64,000 nucleotides of DNA, from positions 1 through 64,000 of the forward strand of contig NZ_WKKH01000015.1 of NCBI RefSeq assembly GCF_009674725.1, written 5' to 3'. A program made the position numbers and the translations under genes. This document shows positions 56,963-64,000 of this stretch, piece by piece. The notes beneath the pieces were generated by a model. That model ran no database searches and was not told where the DNA came from. It worked only from the letters and a program-made list of their open reading frames with translations. The number at the start of each line of letters is the position of its first letter. Positions within the stretch are counted from its first letter, which is position 1. This DNA is from Pedobacter petrophilus. Its GTDB lineage: Bacteria > Bacteroidota > Bacteroidia > Sphingobacteriales > Sphingobacteriaceae.

Positions 56963-57279
56963 ATGAATATTCTTTTTGTTTGTAGCCGGAACAAATGGCG
57001 AAGTGCTACTGCCGAGAGCATTTTTAAAAATCATCCCATCCATCAGGTTCGATCTGCAGGAACCGAACCCTCAGCAAGAATAAAACTTTCTGCAAAACAC
57101 CTTACCTGGGCTGATTAATTTTCGTGATGGAGAAGAAACATAAGCAAAGAATTATAGAAAAGTTTAGTCATGAAAATAATCACGCAGAAATAATTGTGCT
57201 TAACATTCCTGATGAATATCAGTATATGGATGAAGCGTTAATTGAAGAACTAACCACAAAAGTTTCAGATTTTCTGTAA
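56963..57279 (+). pseudogene. Low-molecular-weight protein-tyrosine-phosphatase-like gene with one frameshift
   Basis: The first frame opens MNILFVCSRNKWRSATAESI with the P-loop-like CSRNKWRSAT (C7 and R13) and reads to HLTWAD, then stops at 57116-57118. Loss of one T near 57115 fits, because the next frame continues FVMEKKHKQRIIEKF and IPDEYQYMDEALIEEL to a stop at 57277-57279. Joined, this is a complete protein of about 105 aa resembling small phosphatase-like proteins known in Bacteroidota, with the usual WADLIFVMEKKH link. As read the gene is broken, by mutation or by sequencing error in a T run. Confidence 0.82.
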
Positions 57280-57303
57280 AGCAACCGATAACCCCTACCT
57301 TTG
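57274..57303 (+). promoter_or_regulatory. Promoter of the HAD nucleotidase gene
   Basis: CTG (57274-57276), 19 bases, TACCTTTG (57296-57303). It decides the start: an in-frame TTG at 57301 lies inside the -7 box, so the ATG at 57313 is used with almost no leader. Confidence 0.6.
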
Positions 57304-57312
57304 CCAGCAAAC

Positions 57313-58011
57313 ATGCATCAACATAAAAAACACATCTTCTTTGATCTGGATCATACCATTTGGGATTTTGATCGCAATGCAGAAGAAACGCTGAATGAGT
57401 TATACGAGACTTACAACCTGAAAGGTTTAGGTCTTCATTCCTGTTCTGATTTTATCATTGCTTATACCGAGAATAACCATCAGCTTTGGGCCGATTACCA
57501 CCTGGGAAAAATTACAAAAGATTTCCTCCGGGCTGAACGATTTAGCAAAACATTTATCCAATTGGGCATTAGCCCTGATGTGGTTCCACATCAGTTCGAA
57601 GATGATTATGTATCAATCTCACCAACCAAAACCAATTTGTTTGAAGACGCAGAACATGTTTTGGCTTATCTGCAAGAAAGATATACCCTCCATATTATTT
57701 CGAATGGCTTCAAAGAAACTACGTTGACTAAAATGAAGCTTTCGAACCTGAATCCCTATTTTAAAAATGTAATTATTTCAGAAGATGCGGGTGTAAACAA
57801 ACCAAATCCATTGATTTTTGAATATGCTTTAGAAAGAGCAAAGGCAAGAAAAGAGGAAAGTATTATGATAGGTGATAGTTTAGAGGCTGATATTTATGGA
57901 GCATTGAACTTTGGATTGGAAGCTATCTTTTTCAACCCGCTGAAAAAAGAGAAACCTGCCGACGTGACTAACCAAATTACACACCTTAAAGATCTATTGC
58001 ATTTATTCTAA
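57313..58011 (+). CDS. YjjG family HAD nucleotidase
   Basis: 232 aa. The HAD motif I is FFDLDHTIWDFDRN (about 8-21; the nucleophile and acid Asp are in DLDHT). Motif II IISNGF, motif III Lys in NKPNP and motif IV GDSLEADIYGA are all present. The pattern agrees with YjjG, a 5'-nucleotidase for non-canonical pyrimidine nucleotides. It starts at the ATG 57313 for the promoter reason given at 57274. It is co-directional with upp upstream and DinB 22 bases downstream. Confidence 0.9.
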   Translation: MHQHKKHIFFDLDHTIWDFDRNAEETLNELYETYNLKGLGLHSCSDFIIAYTENNHQLWADYHLGKITKDFLRAERFSKTFIQLGISPDVVPHQFEDDYVSISPTKTNLFEDAEHVLAYLQERYTLHIISNGFKETTLTKMKLSNLNPYFKNVIISEDAGVNKPNPLIFEYALERAKARKEESIMIGDSLEADIYGALNFGLEAIFFNPLKKEKPADVTNQITHLKDLLHLF

Positions 58012-58033
58012 GCGGAGATGCTTATATTTAAAA

Positions 58034-58552
58034 ATGAATACAGCAAAGGTCAGGGTTTCTATACAGCAAATCATAGCTTCCTATAAATCAAAATTATCTG
58101 CCTACGCTGATCATGATTTCCAATGCACACCGCCAATAGGTGGCTGGAGCTATAGCGAGGTTTATTCTCATATTTTTGATGCCAGCCTGCTCTCTTTAAT
58201 TGCCTTAAATAATAGCACAACCGAAAAGGGGGAAAAAAAACCGACTCACTTTATAGTCAGGCTGATTTTACTACTGGGTGCGCTACCTCCTGCAAAAAAG
58301 TACAAGGTGCCCAGGAGGATGGCAGACCGCGTTAAAAAAATCAGTAAAACGGAAGCTTTAGATTTTATCATCGAATTTGAAACTGCGCTTGAAAGTTCTT
58401 ATCAAACAATCCCAACCGCAGACCTGCAATTGAAAACGAAACACCCACGTTTAGGCTATCTAAATGCTAATCAATGGTTAAGGTTTATAGAAATACACCT
58501 CAAACATCATTTAAAGCAATTGGAAAGAATAGAAAAGAGTTTCAAACCATAG
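58034..58552 (+). CDS. DinB family protein
   Basis: 172 aa, four-helix-bundle type. GWSYSEVYSHIFDASLLSL has the first metal-binding histidine, HFIVRLILLLGAL is the second helix, and WLRFIEIHLKHHLKQLERI ends with the HxxxH pair. It belongs to the DinB/DUF664 superfamily of putative metal-dependent transferases (often bacillithiol- or mycothiol-linked). Function unknown. A remnant of another gene follows directly. Confidence 0.8.
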   Translation: MNTAKVRVSIQQIIASYKSKLSAYADHDFQCTPPIGGWSYSEVYSHIFDASLLSLIALNNSTTEKGEKKPTHFIVRLILLLGALPPAKKYKVPRRMADRVKKISKTEALDFIIEFETALESSYQTIPTADLQLKTKHPRLGYLNANQWLRFIEIHLKHHLKQLERIEKSFKP

Positions 58553-58553
58553 G

Positions 58554-58727
58554 ACATTTGCAATTGGTGCTCCATTAAATGCTAAACCAGTAGCACCTGC
58601 CACAACCACCAGTAGCCAGCCTAAAATTACTCAACAGGCACCAGCAAAAGTTGCTAAAGGAATGAATCCGGCACATGGCCGGCCGAACCGCAGGTGTGAT
58701 ATTGCAGTTGGTGCACCGCTCACCTAG
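58554..58727 (+). pseudogene. C-terminal scrap of a repeat-tailed protein
   Basis: An open frame without start follows the DinB stop codon and ends TAG at 58725-58727. It reads AIGAPLNAKPVAPATTTSSQ and, after a linker, KGMNPAHGRPNRRCDIAVGA ending PLT. I recall the GMNPxHGxPGHRCDIAVGAPLN unit from the tail of Bacteroidota proteins, where it can occur more than once; here one part copy and one full copy are left. The front of the gene is missing, probably deleted. A short open frame by chance is unlikely given the motif. Confidence 0.65.
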
Positions 58728-58757
58728 TTAACGCATTTTTTTTACATCTTTGCGCTA

Positions 58758-60077
58758 ATGAAATTACCAGGCATAAAAGGTTTTGATGAAGAAGCGTTTA
58801 ACAAGTATTTAAAAAATACAGGCTGGTTGATGTTTGGTAAGATAATTAGTCTTATTGTAAATCTAGCCATCACACGATATCTGGGGCCAATTTTATTCGG
58901 AGATCTGAGTTTTGGATTATCCCTGGTAGCTATTCTGGCTGCAATTGGGGGTTTAGGCCTTGATACCTTTATCATCCGTGAAGTTATTCAGGAACCCTCC
59001 AAAAGAGACGAAATTTTAGGCACGTCTATAGTTCTTAGAATGGTTGCAAATGGTTTACTGATTCCAATTGCAATCGGAATTTATCTCATGAGTCATAGTT
59101 TATCTTCAAACCCTGGCTATTCACTTACCTTGTTGATCGCGTTACTAGCATTTGCATCATTTTTTAAATCATTTAACGTAATTGATTCTTTTTTTCAATC
59201 ACAGGTACAATCTAAGTATGTTGTACAGATACAAAATTTGAGTCTTATTATTACATCAATATTTAAAGTTCTGATCATTACCTTTAGCCTACCGTTAATC
59301 TATATCGTTTTTGCCTACATATTAGATGCAGTAATTCTGGCTACCGGCTTAATAGTTGCTTACCAAAACCGAGGTTTAAAGATATTAAACTGGCGTTTTA
59401 ACAAAGAACGGGCAAAGTTCTTACTGATAAAATCTTCACCCTTAATTCTTTCTGCTGTAATGGTTACCATCTATATGAAAATAGATGTAGTAATGTTAAA
59501 AAGTGTTGGTAGTAAGGCCGTCGGAATCTACAGCAGCGCACAGAATTTGAGCGAAGCCTGGTATTTTATTCCGAGCGCTATCGTAACTTCCGTTTTCCCT
59601 GCGTTATTAAATGCTCGAAAAACAGACTTAAGCAGGTATGAAAAACGCCTTGGAAACTTATATGATTTGCTGGTTTACATTAATATTCCCATTGCCATAT
59701 TTATTAGCTTTTTCGGTGCAGATATTATTCACATTGCCTATAGCGGAAAATATGATGGTGCCGGACCAATGCTTTCGATCCATATCTGGTCGGGTATTTT
59801 TGTTTTCTTAGGGATGGCCAGCTCTCAGTATTTAATTGCAGAAGGTTATACAAAAATTTCATTTTACCGCACTGCTGCCGGCGCGATGGCAAATATCTTG
59901 CTAAACTTCTGGCTTATTCCAAAATACGCAGGTGTTGGTGCGTCAATAGCAACATTAATTGCCTGTTTTATTTCTACTTTTTATGTTTTATTAATTCCAA
60001 AAACGAGGCATCAGGGGATAATGATGTTAAAATCGTTATTTTTGATCACCGCATTTCAAAAAATACTTAAACGTTGA
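58758..60077 (+). CDS. Oligosaccharide flippase (Wzx/PST family)
   Basis: 439 aa, about 12-14 membrane helices. FNKYLKNTGWLMFGKIISLIVNLAITRYLGP opens like the family, with LSFGLSLVAILAAIGGLGLD soon after and later VGIYSSAQNLSEAWYFIP. It flips lipid-linked oligosaccharide across the inner membrane. It begins the second glycan locus of the window. A promoter-like CATCTTTG lies 6 bases upstream of the ATG. The last base of the stop codon region overlaps the next start (TTGA). Confidence 0.87.
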   Translation: MKLPGIKGFDEEAFNKYLKNTGWLMFGKIISLIVNLAITRYLGPILFGDLSFGLSLVAILAAIGGLGLDTFIIREVIQEPSKRDEILGTSIVLRMVANGLLIPIAIGIYLMSHSLSSNPGYSLTLLIALLAFASFFKSFNVIDSFFQSQVQSKYVVQIQNLSLIITSIFKVLIITFSLPLIYIVFAYILDAVILATGLIVAYQNRGLKILNWRFNKERAKFLLIKSSPLILSAVMVTIYMKIDVVMLKSVGSKAVGIYSSAQNLSEAWYFIPSAIVTSVFPALLNARKTDLSRYEKRLGNLYDLLVYINIPIAIFISFFGADIIHIAYSGKYDGAGPMLSIHIWSGIFVFLGMASSQYLIAEGYTKISFYRTAAGAMANILLNFWLIPKYAGVGASIATLIACFISTFYVLLIPKTRHQGIMMLKSLFLITAFQKILKR

Positions 60078-60721
60078 GCACTTTAAAAGCACTAGCAGCA
60101 CTAATTGCAAAGCCTAACCGGCTGAAAGCATTATTATCATACGGACATAAAGGTTATTTAAACAGCATTGGCTGGTTTACCGCTTTTGACCAGAAACAGG
60201 CCGTTGATGGCGAGGGTAAAGCATTACCCTGGGTTACGTATTCCTTTATCGATTTCATTAGAAACAGGATAAATAAAACACAACACATCTTTGAGTACGG
60301 CTCTGGTAGTTCGACCATTTTCTATGCTGAAAGGGCCGGAAGAGTTACTTCCGTAGAACACGATAAAGGTTGGTTTGATAAGGTTAAAGGTACCAGCCTG
60401 GCAAATGCCGAAATGATTTTTTGTGAGTTACATCGCGATGGTGAATATGCCAGAAAAGCAACGCTATTGGGCCATAAATTTGACATTATCATTGTTGATG
60501 GGCGTGATCGTGTAAATTGCTGTAAGTATAGTTTAGCTGCTTTGTCTGCTAATGGTGTAATTGTTTTGGATGACAGTGAGCGCGAAGTTTATGAGCCAGC
60601 AAGAATTTTACTGAAAGAAAATGGTTTCAAAGAAATCAGTTTTAGTGGTATTTCTCCGGGGTTATTCTATGAAAAAGCTACATCTGTGTTTTACAAAGAA
60701 AACAATTGCCTGAATATTTAG
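60074..60721 (+). CDS. SAM-dependent methyltransferase-like protein
   Basis: 215 aa, translated from TTG at 60074 which overlaps the flippase stop codon (TTGA). FEYGSGSSTIFYAER (motif I, E-x-GSGSST), VEHDKGWFDKV, IIIVDGRDRVNCC and VIVLDDSEREVYE form a Rossmann methyltransferase pattern close to the FkbM or class I group. The target is probably a sugar of the glycan, as it lies between the flippase and another methyltransferase. The TTG start is supported by the overlap; a downstream start would lose the first helix. Confidence 0.7.
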   Translation: MSTLKALAALIAKPNRLKALLSYGHKGYLNSIGWFTAFDQKQAVDGEGKALPWVTYSFIDFIRNRINKTQHIFEYGSGSSTIFYAERAGRVTSVEHDKGWFDKVKGTSLANAEMIFCELHRDGEYARKATLLGHKFDIIIVDGRDRVNCCKYSLAALSANGVIVLDDSEREVYEPARILLKENGFKEISFSGISPGLFYEKATSVFYKENNCLNI

Positions 60722-60813
60722 AAAACCCTGCTTTTCCTCAATCCACAATTAAACGTTTGTAATGAACGTTTAAACTCATATCCAACCTTAAAAACCACAC
60801 CCGGCACAACATT

Positions 60814-61575
60814 ATGATTGATGAAAATTTAAAAGCAGCTTACGATAATTTTTACAACAACAATGATATGGCCTGGCGAATGTTAGGTGCAAAATATAAA
60901 GCAAAAAATATTGTAGATGTTTGTAAAAACATCAAGCCAGAAAAAGTGCTGGAAGTTGGTGCCGGCGATGGCAGTATTCTTCATTTTTTAGATGAATGGA
61001 ACTTTTCGCCCGAACTTTATGCGTTAGAAATTGCGCAAAGTGGCGTTGATCGCATTAAACAAAGAAACCTATCGAAACTTAAAGATGCCAGAACTTTTGA
61101 TGGCTATAAAATTCCATATGCGGATGATTCTTTTGATTTGATAATTCTTGCACATGTGCTGGAACATGTAGAGCATGAGCGAATCCTGATTAGGGAATTG
61201 AAACGCGTAGCGAAATATATTGTGGTTGAGGTGCCCAAAGATTATCGCTTTGGAGTAGATAAAAGAGTAAAACACTTTTTAGATTACGGTCACATTAATA
61301 TGTATACGCCTACATCGCTACGTTTTTTACTCCAGAGCGAGGGATTGGAAATTTTAGAAGATAAAGTTTCTATGACCGCTCCTGAAACAGTTAAATTTAA
61401 TGAGTTTATAAACAGGAAAATGCCTAAAAGCATTGTTAAAAACCTCAAGATTGAACTCGAATATCACCTTAAGAAAACCATGGGAAATTTCCTTGGTTTG
61501 AAGAAAAAAGAACAATTTGCTAACGCTTACACGGTGTTAACCAAAAAATCAGATCAGAACCTGCAAATATTTTAG
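60814..61575 (+). CDS. Class I SAM-dependent methyltransferase
   Basis: 253 aa. Motif I is VLEVGAGDGSILHFL (about 45-59), followed by YALEIAQSGVDRI with an acidic ribose-binding residue, DLIILAHVLEHVEHERILIREL and KRVAKYIVVEVP, the Methyltransf_11 pattern. It may methylate a polysaccharide sugar or lipid. It lies 92 bases after the previous gene with the same orientation. The 297 bases that follow show no gene. Confidence 0.85.
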   Translation: MIDENLKAAYDNFYNNNDMAWRMLGAKYKAKNIVDVCKNIKPEKVLEVGAGDGSILHFLDEWNFSPELYALEIAQSGVDRIKQRNLSKLKDARTFDGYKIPYADDSFDLIILAHVLEHVEHERILIRELKRVAKYIVVEVPKDYRFGVDKRVKHFLDYGHINMYTPTSLRFLLQSEGLEILEDKVSMTAPETVKFNEFINRKMPKSIVKNLKIELEYHLKKTMGNFLGLKKKEQFANAYTVLTKKSDQNLQIF

Positions 61576-61872
61576 TTTTCTAATAATTAAACTGTAGAAA
61601 ATTAGTTCTCAAAACTGACAGGCTTATTTAATGCATAAATCAGAGTGATTTTTTTCTACCATCTAAGAGACATAAAAAGAAAATACAAGCCGCAGGCGTA
61701 TAAAAACGTTAGTTGTTATTGAGCTTCAATAATCTTACATGCCTTATATGGTAAATAATAGATAAGCTAAATAAAAATATTATACCTATTATAATCTTAA
61801 CCAATAATTGTTACATTGTATTCAAATCAATTGTCTCTATGTAAACTACATCCCTTAAATAAATAAAAAGGC

Positions 61873-62283
61873 ATGTTATTAACCAGAAACTACTTAAAAA
61901 ATTTAGTCTACCAAGTAAACGGAGCTGCGATTGAAGTACATAAAACATTAGGCTCCGGACTTCTTGAATGCACCTATCACCAATGCATGGTTCATGAATT
62001 GAATACCAGAAAAATAAATTTCAAATCAGAATTAGTCATTCCAGTTAACTATAAAGGACTGGAAATTGATGCGGCACTCAGATGCGATTTATTGATTGAA
62101 GATTGTTTAGTCGTTGAATTAAAGTCCGTAGATCATATTGCTCCAATTCACGTAGCTCAATTATTAACCTATATGAAGTTATTATCTTCGCCGTTAGGAT
62201 TGATGATAAATTTCAATTGTACACATATCTTCACCGAAGGACAAAAAACATATGTAAACGAAACATATGAATCAATTTATTAA
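61873..62283 (+). CDS. GxxExxY protein
   Basis: 136 aa. The family name motif is seen as GLLECTYHQ (about 30-38), preceded by GAAIEVHKTLGS. The rest (RCDLLIEDCLVVELKSVDHI) has the D-x-ELK pattern of PD-(D/E)XK nuclease-like folds. The family occurs widely, often between glycan or DNA-modification genes, with no known role. It appears to be an insertion in the glycan locus, with gaps on both sides. Confidence 0.87.
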   Translation: MLLTRNYLKNLVYQVNGAAIEVHKTLGSGLLECTYHQCMVHELNTRKINFKSELVIPVNYKGLEIDAALRCDLLIEDCLVVELKSVDHIAPIHVAQLLTYMKLLSSPLGLMINFNCTHIFTEGQKTYVNETYESIY

Positions 62284-62363
62284 TATATTTTTGTATTCAG
62301 CCTATACAACTCAGAAATCAATCTGATTATTTACATTAAAAGTGATAGGTAGAAAATCGAAGC

Positions 62364-63278
62364 ATGCAAAATCTTGCCCCAATCGCCCTTTTTGTTTATA
62401 ACCGTCCGCAGCATACCGAACGAACATTGAAGTTTTTGCAACAGAATGAACTTGCTGAAGAAAGCAGATTATTCATTTTTTCTGATGGTGCGAAAAGTTC
62501 TCACGATGAGGAAAAAGTAGCCGAGGTAAGATCAATTATTAAAAAAATTGATGGTTTTAAGTCTGTTAAAATTTTTGAAAAAAAAGAAAATTCGGGCTTA
62601 GCCAATGCTGTGATTGCTGGCGTAACCAAACTAATTAAAGAATACGGGCAAGTCATTGTTTTCGAAGATGATTTAGTCAGTTCTCCGCATACCCTTACTT
62701 ATTTCAACGAGGCTTTAAAACGATACCGCAATGAAGAAAAAGTAATGCACATTGGCGCCTACATGTATCCTTTAAAAACAAAAAACCTTCCTCAATCATT
62801 TTTTTTCAGGGCAGCAACCAGTTGGGGATGGGCAACATGGGAACGTGCCTGGGATTACTTTGAACCCGATATAGACACCTTGATCAGCCAATTTGATCAC
62901 AAGAAAAAGATGGCTTTCTCCATTGATAAGACAATGAACTTTTGGAAGCAAATGCAAGAGTTTAAAAAAGGCAAAAACAACAGCTGGGCCATTAGGTGGT
63001 ATGCATCAATTTTTTTAAAAGGCGGGTTAACGCTCAATCCTTCGCAATCATTGGTCAACAACATTGGCCATGATGGCACAGGGGTACATTCAGGCATAAA
63101 CGACATCTACAATGTAGCCATTAACCCAAAGCCAATTACGCAATTTCCAGATGTAATTGAAGAAGATAAAACCGCTTACGAAGTTATAAAAGCTTTCCTG
63201 GCAAACAGAAAAGGTAGTATCGCAAAAAGAATTAAGCGATTTATTAATGAAAAACTCAATCAATATTTTTCAAAGTAA
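62364..63278 (+). CDS. Glycosyltransferase (GT-A fold)
   Basis: 304 aa. The start MQNLAPIALFVYNRPQHTER has the YNRP signature, SDGAKSSHDEEKVAEVR follows, NSGLANAVIAGV and VFEDDLVSSPHTLTYFNEAL hold the EDD metal-binding acids (about 107-111). WGWATWERAWDYF in the C-terminal half matches the GT2-like family often labelled glycosyltransferase in surface-glycan loci. It probably adds one sugar; donor unknown. It is 80 bases after the GxxExxY gene. Confidence 0.83.
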   Translation: MQNLAPIALFVYNRPQHTERTLKFLQQNELAEESRLFIFSDGAKSSHDEEKVAEVRSIIKKIDGFKSVKIFEKKENSGLANAVIAGVTKLIKEYGQVIVFEDDLVSSPHTLTYFNEALKRYRNEEKVMHIGAYMYPLKTKNLPQSFFFRAATSWGWATWERAWDYFEPDIDTLISQFDHKKKMAFSIDKTMNFWKQMQEFKKGKNNSWAIRWYASIFLKGGLTLNPSQSLVNNIGHDGTGVHSGINDIYNVAINPKPITQFPDVIEEDKTAYEVIKAFLANRKGSIAKRIKRFINEKLNQYFSK

Positions 63279-63310
63279 TCACAAATAGTTATTATTCGTA
63301 TTTTAGTCTG

Positions 63311-64000
63311 ATGATGAAGTCTGTATTCCTGTTTCTAGCCCTTATTTCTGCAACTGTTTATGCCCAGCATCCGCCAAAACCTTACGGAGCCCTACCGTCT
63401 GAAAGACAATTGGCCTGGCACGACATTGAAGTTTATGGATTGATTCATTTTACACCCACCACCTTTGAAAATAAAGAATGGGGCTTCGGCGATGCTGATC
63501 CGAAAACGTTTAATCCGAGCGACTTTAATGCCGGACAAATCATAGCAGCAGCAAAAGCCGGAGGTTTAAAAGGAATTATCCTGGTAGCAAAACACCATGA
63601 TGGTTTTGCGCTTTGGCCTGCGAAGACGACTGAATATAACATCACAAAGAGCCCTTACAAGAATGGGAAGGCAGATTTAGTACGGGAGGTAGAACAGGCT
63701 GTTCGTAAAAACGGATTAAAATTTGGCGTTTATTGTTCCCCATGGGACAGAAACAATTCGCTTTATGGAACCGATAAATATTTAGCCATTTACCAGGCCC
63801 AACTTAAGGAATTATACAGCAACTATGGTTCGCTTTTTATGAGCTGGCATGACGGTGCAAATGGCGGCGATGGTTATTATGGCGGAGCAAGAGAGAAAAG
63901 ATCAATCGATAATACCACCTATTATGATTGGAAAAATACCTGGGCAATCACCCGTAAAATGCAGCCTATGGCAAACATTTTTAGCGATATTGGCTTAGAT
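63311..64000 (+). CDS. Alpha-L-fucosidase (GH29), cut at the right edge
   Basis: First 230 residues of a longer protein. Signal peptide about 1-19 (MKSVFLFLALISATVYA after the first Met). The GH29 start LPSERQLAWHDIEVYGLIHF, the KHHDGFALWP block (94-103), the GVYCSPWDRNNS strand (139-150) and the candidate nucleophile D181 in SWHDGANGG are present. It removes alpha-L-fucose from glycans in the periplasm or outside. The stop codon lies beyond position 64000. Confidence 0.87.
   Translation, partial: MMKSVFLFLALISATVYAQHPPKPYGALPSERQLAWHDIEVYGLIHFTPTTFENKEWGFGDADPKTFNPSDFNAGQIIAAAKAGGLKGIILVAKHHDGFALWPAKTTEYNITKSPYKNGKADLVREVEQAVRKNGLKFGVYCSPWDRNNSLYGTDKYLAIYQAQLKELYSNYGSLFMSWHDGANGGDGYYGGAREKRSIDNTTYYDWKNTWAITRKMQPMANIFSDIGLD

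Noticed and set aside
63445..63645. 66-aa minus-strand frame
   Set aside because: It is a shadow of the GH29 fucosidase gene.

Overview
The window looks like chromosome of a Bacteroidota member of the Sphingobacteriaceae, most like Pedobacter. The evidence is the promoter style (TTTG, about 19 nt, TAnnTTTG), an AT-rich base composition, many gene families largely confined to this phylum (DUF2480, DUF3108, DUF3109, DUF4834, DUF6427, DUF6702, GbsR/MarR-type regulators, the M1 peptidase/HupE pair) and Bacteroidota-style surface polysaccharide genes. The genus is an inference from recall. No phage, insertion sequence, CRISPR array, tRNA or rRNA gene was recognised inside the window.

Layout. 1-800 is non-coding and repeat-rich. 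At its left edge an rRNA-type promoter points out of the window. 801-3312 holds comF and, convergent to it, glyA. 3313-4584 is a 1.3 kb non-coding stretch with two copies of a structured repeat of about 325 bp. 4585-29374 is one continuous minus-strand surface-polysaccharide locus of about 25 kb. Read in its transcription direction it makes dTDP-L-rhamnose (rfbB, rfbC, rfbD, rfbA), a UDP-HexNAc uronic acid (TviB/WbpA-type dehydrogenase) and a GDP-6-deoxy sugar (gmd). It then encodes a CpsB-type phosphatase, a six-SLBB Wza-like exporter, a Wzz-like chain-length protein, a Wzx flippase, five glycosyltransferases, a DUF5672 protein and a Wzy polymerase. It ends with a WbpV-WbpL-WbpM-like module that probably makes and primes the first sugar, and a Wzi-like outer-membrane protein. 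Together these describe a Wzx/Wzy-type O-antigen or capsule.

29676-42767 is mostly envelope housekeeping on the minus strand: DUF3109 and DUF3108 genes, DUF2480, PpiD/SurA-like isomerase, coaX-OMP-lptC, DUF6427, a glycosyltransferase beside an LpxH-like phosphoesterase, and YfhO. From 42897 the plus strand carries an alginate lyase-family enzyme and a GbsR/MarR regulator. The same 22-bp palindrome lies in front of the regulator gene and in front of the next three-gene operon (DCC/DUF393 protein, TIGR01777 oxidoreductase, SRPBCC protein). 46977-49650 holds DUF4834, YwbE and uvrB. Next come a perfect 29-bp inverted repeat, an ATPase gene broken by two one-base losses, the M1 peptidase-HupE-DUF6702 group, an apparently inactive deacetylase-like protein, upp, a frameshifted phosphatase gene, a HAD nucleotidase, DinB and a coding scrap.

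58758-64000 begins a second surface-glycan locus on the plus strand: flippase, two methyltransferases, a GxxExxY protein, a glycosyltransferase and a GH29 alpha-L-fucosidase cut by the right edge.

I see no clearly new multi-gene system. The most interesting signals are the shared GbsR-type operator, the structured repeats with co-varying hairpin arms, the perfect 29-bp inverted repeat, the tandem hairpins near 38.0 kb, two small membrane-protein reading frames, and the deacetylase-like protein that has lost its expected catalytic residues. All family names come from reading motifs, not from database searches.
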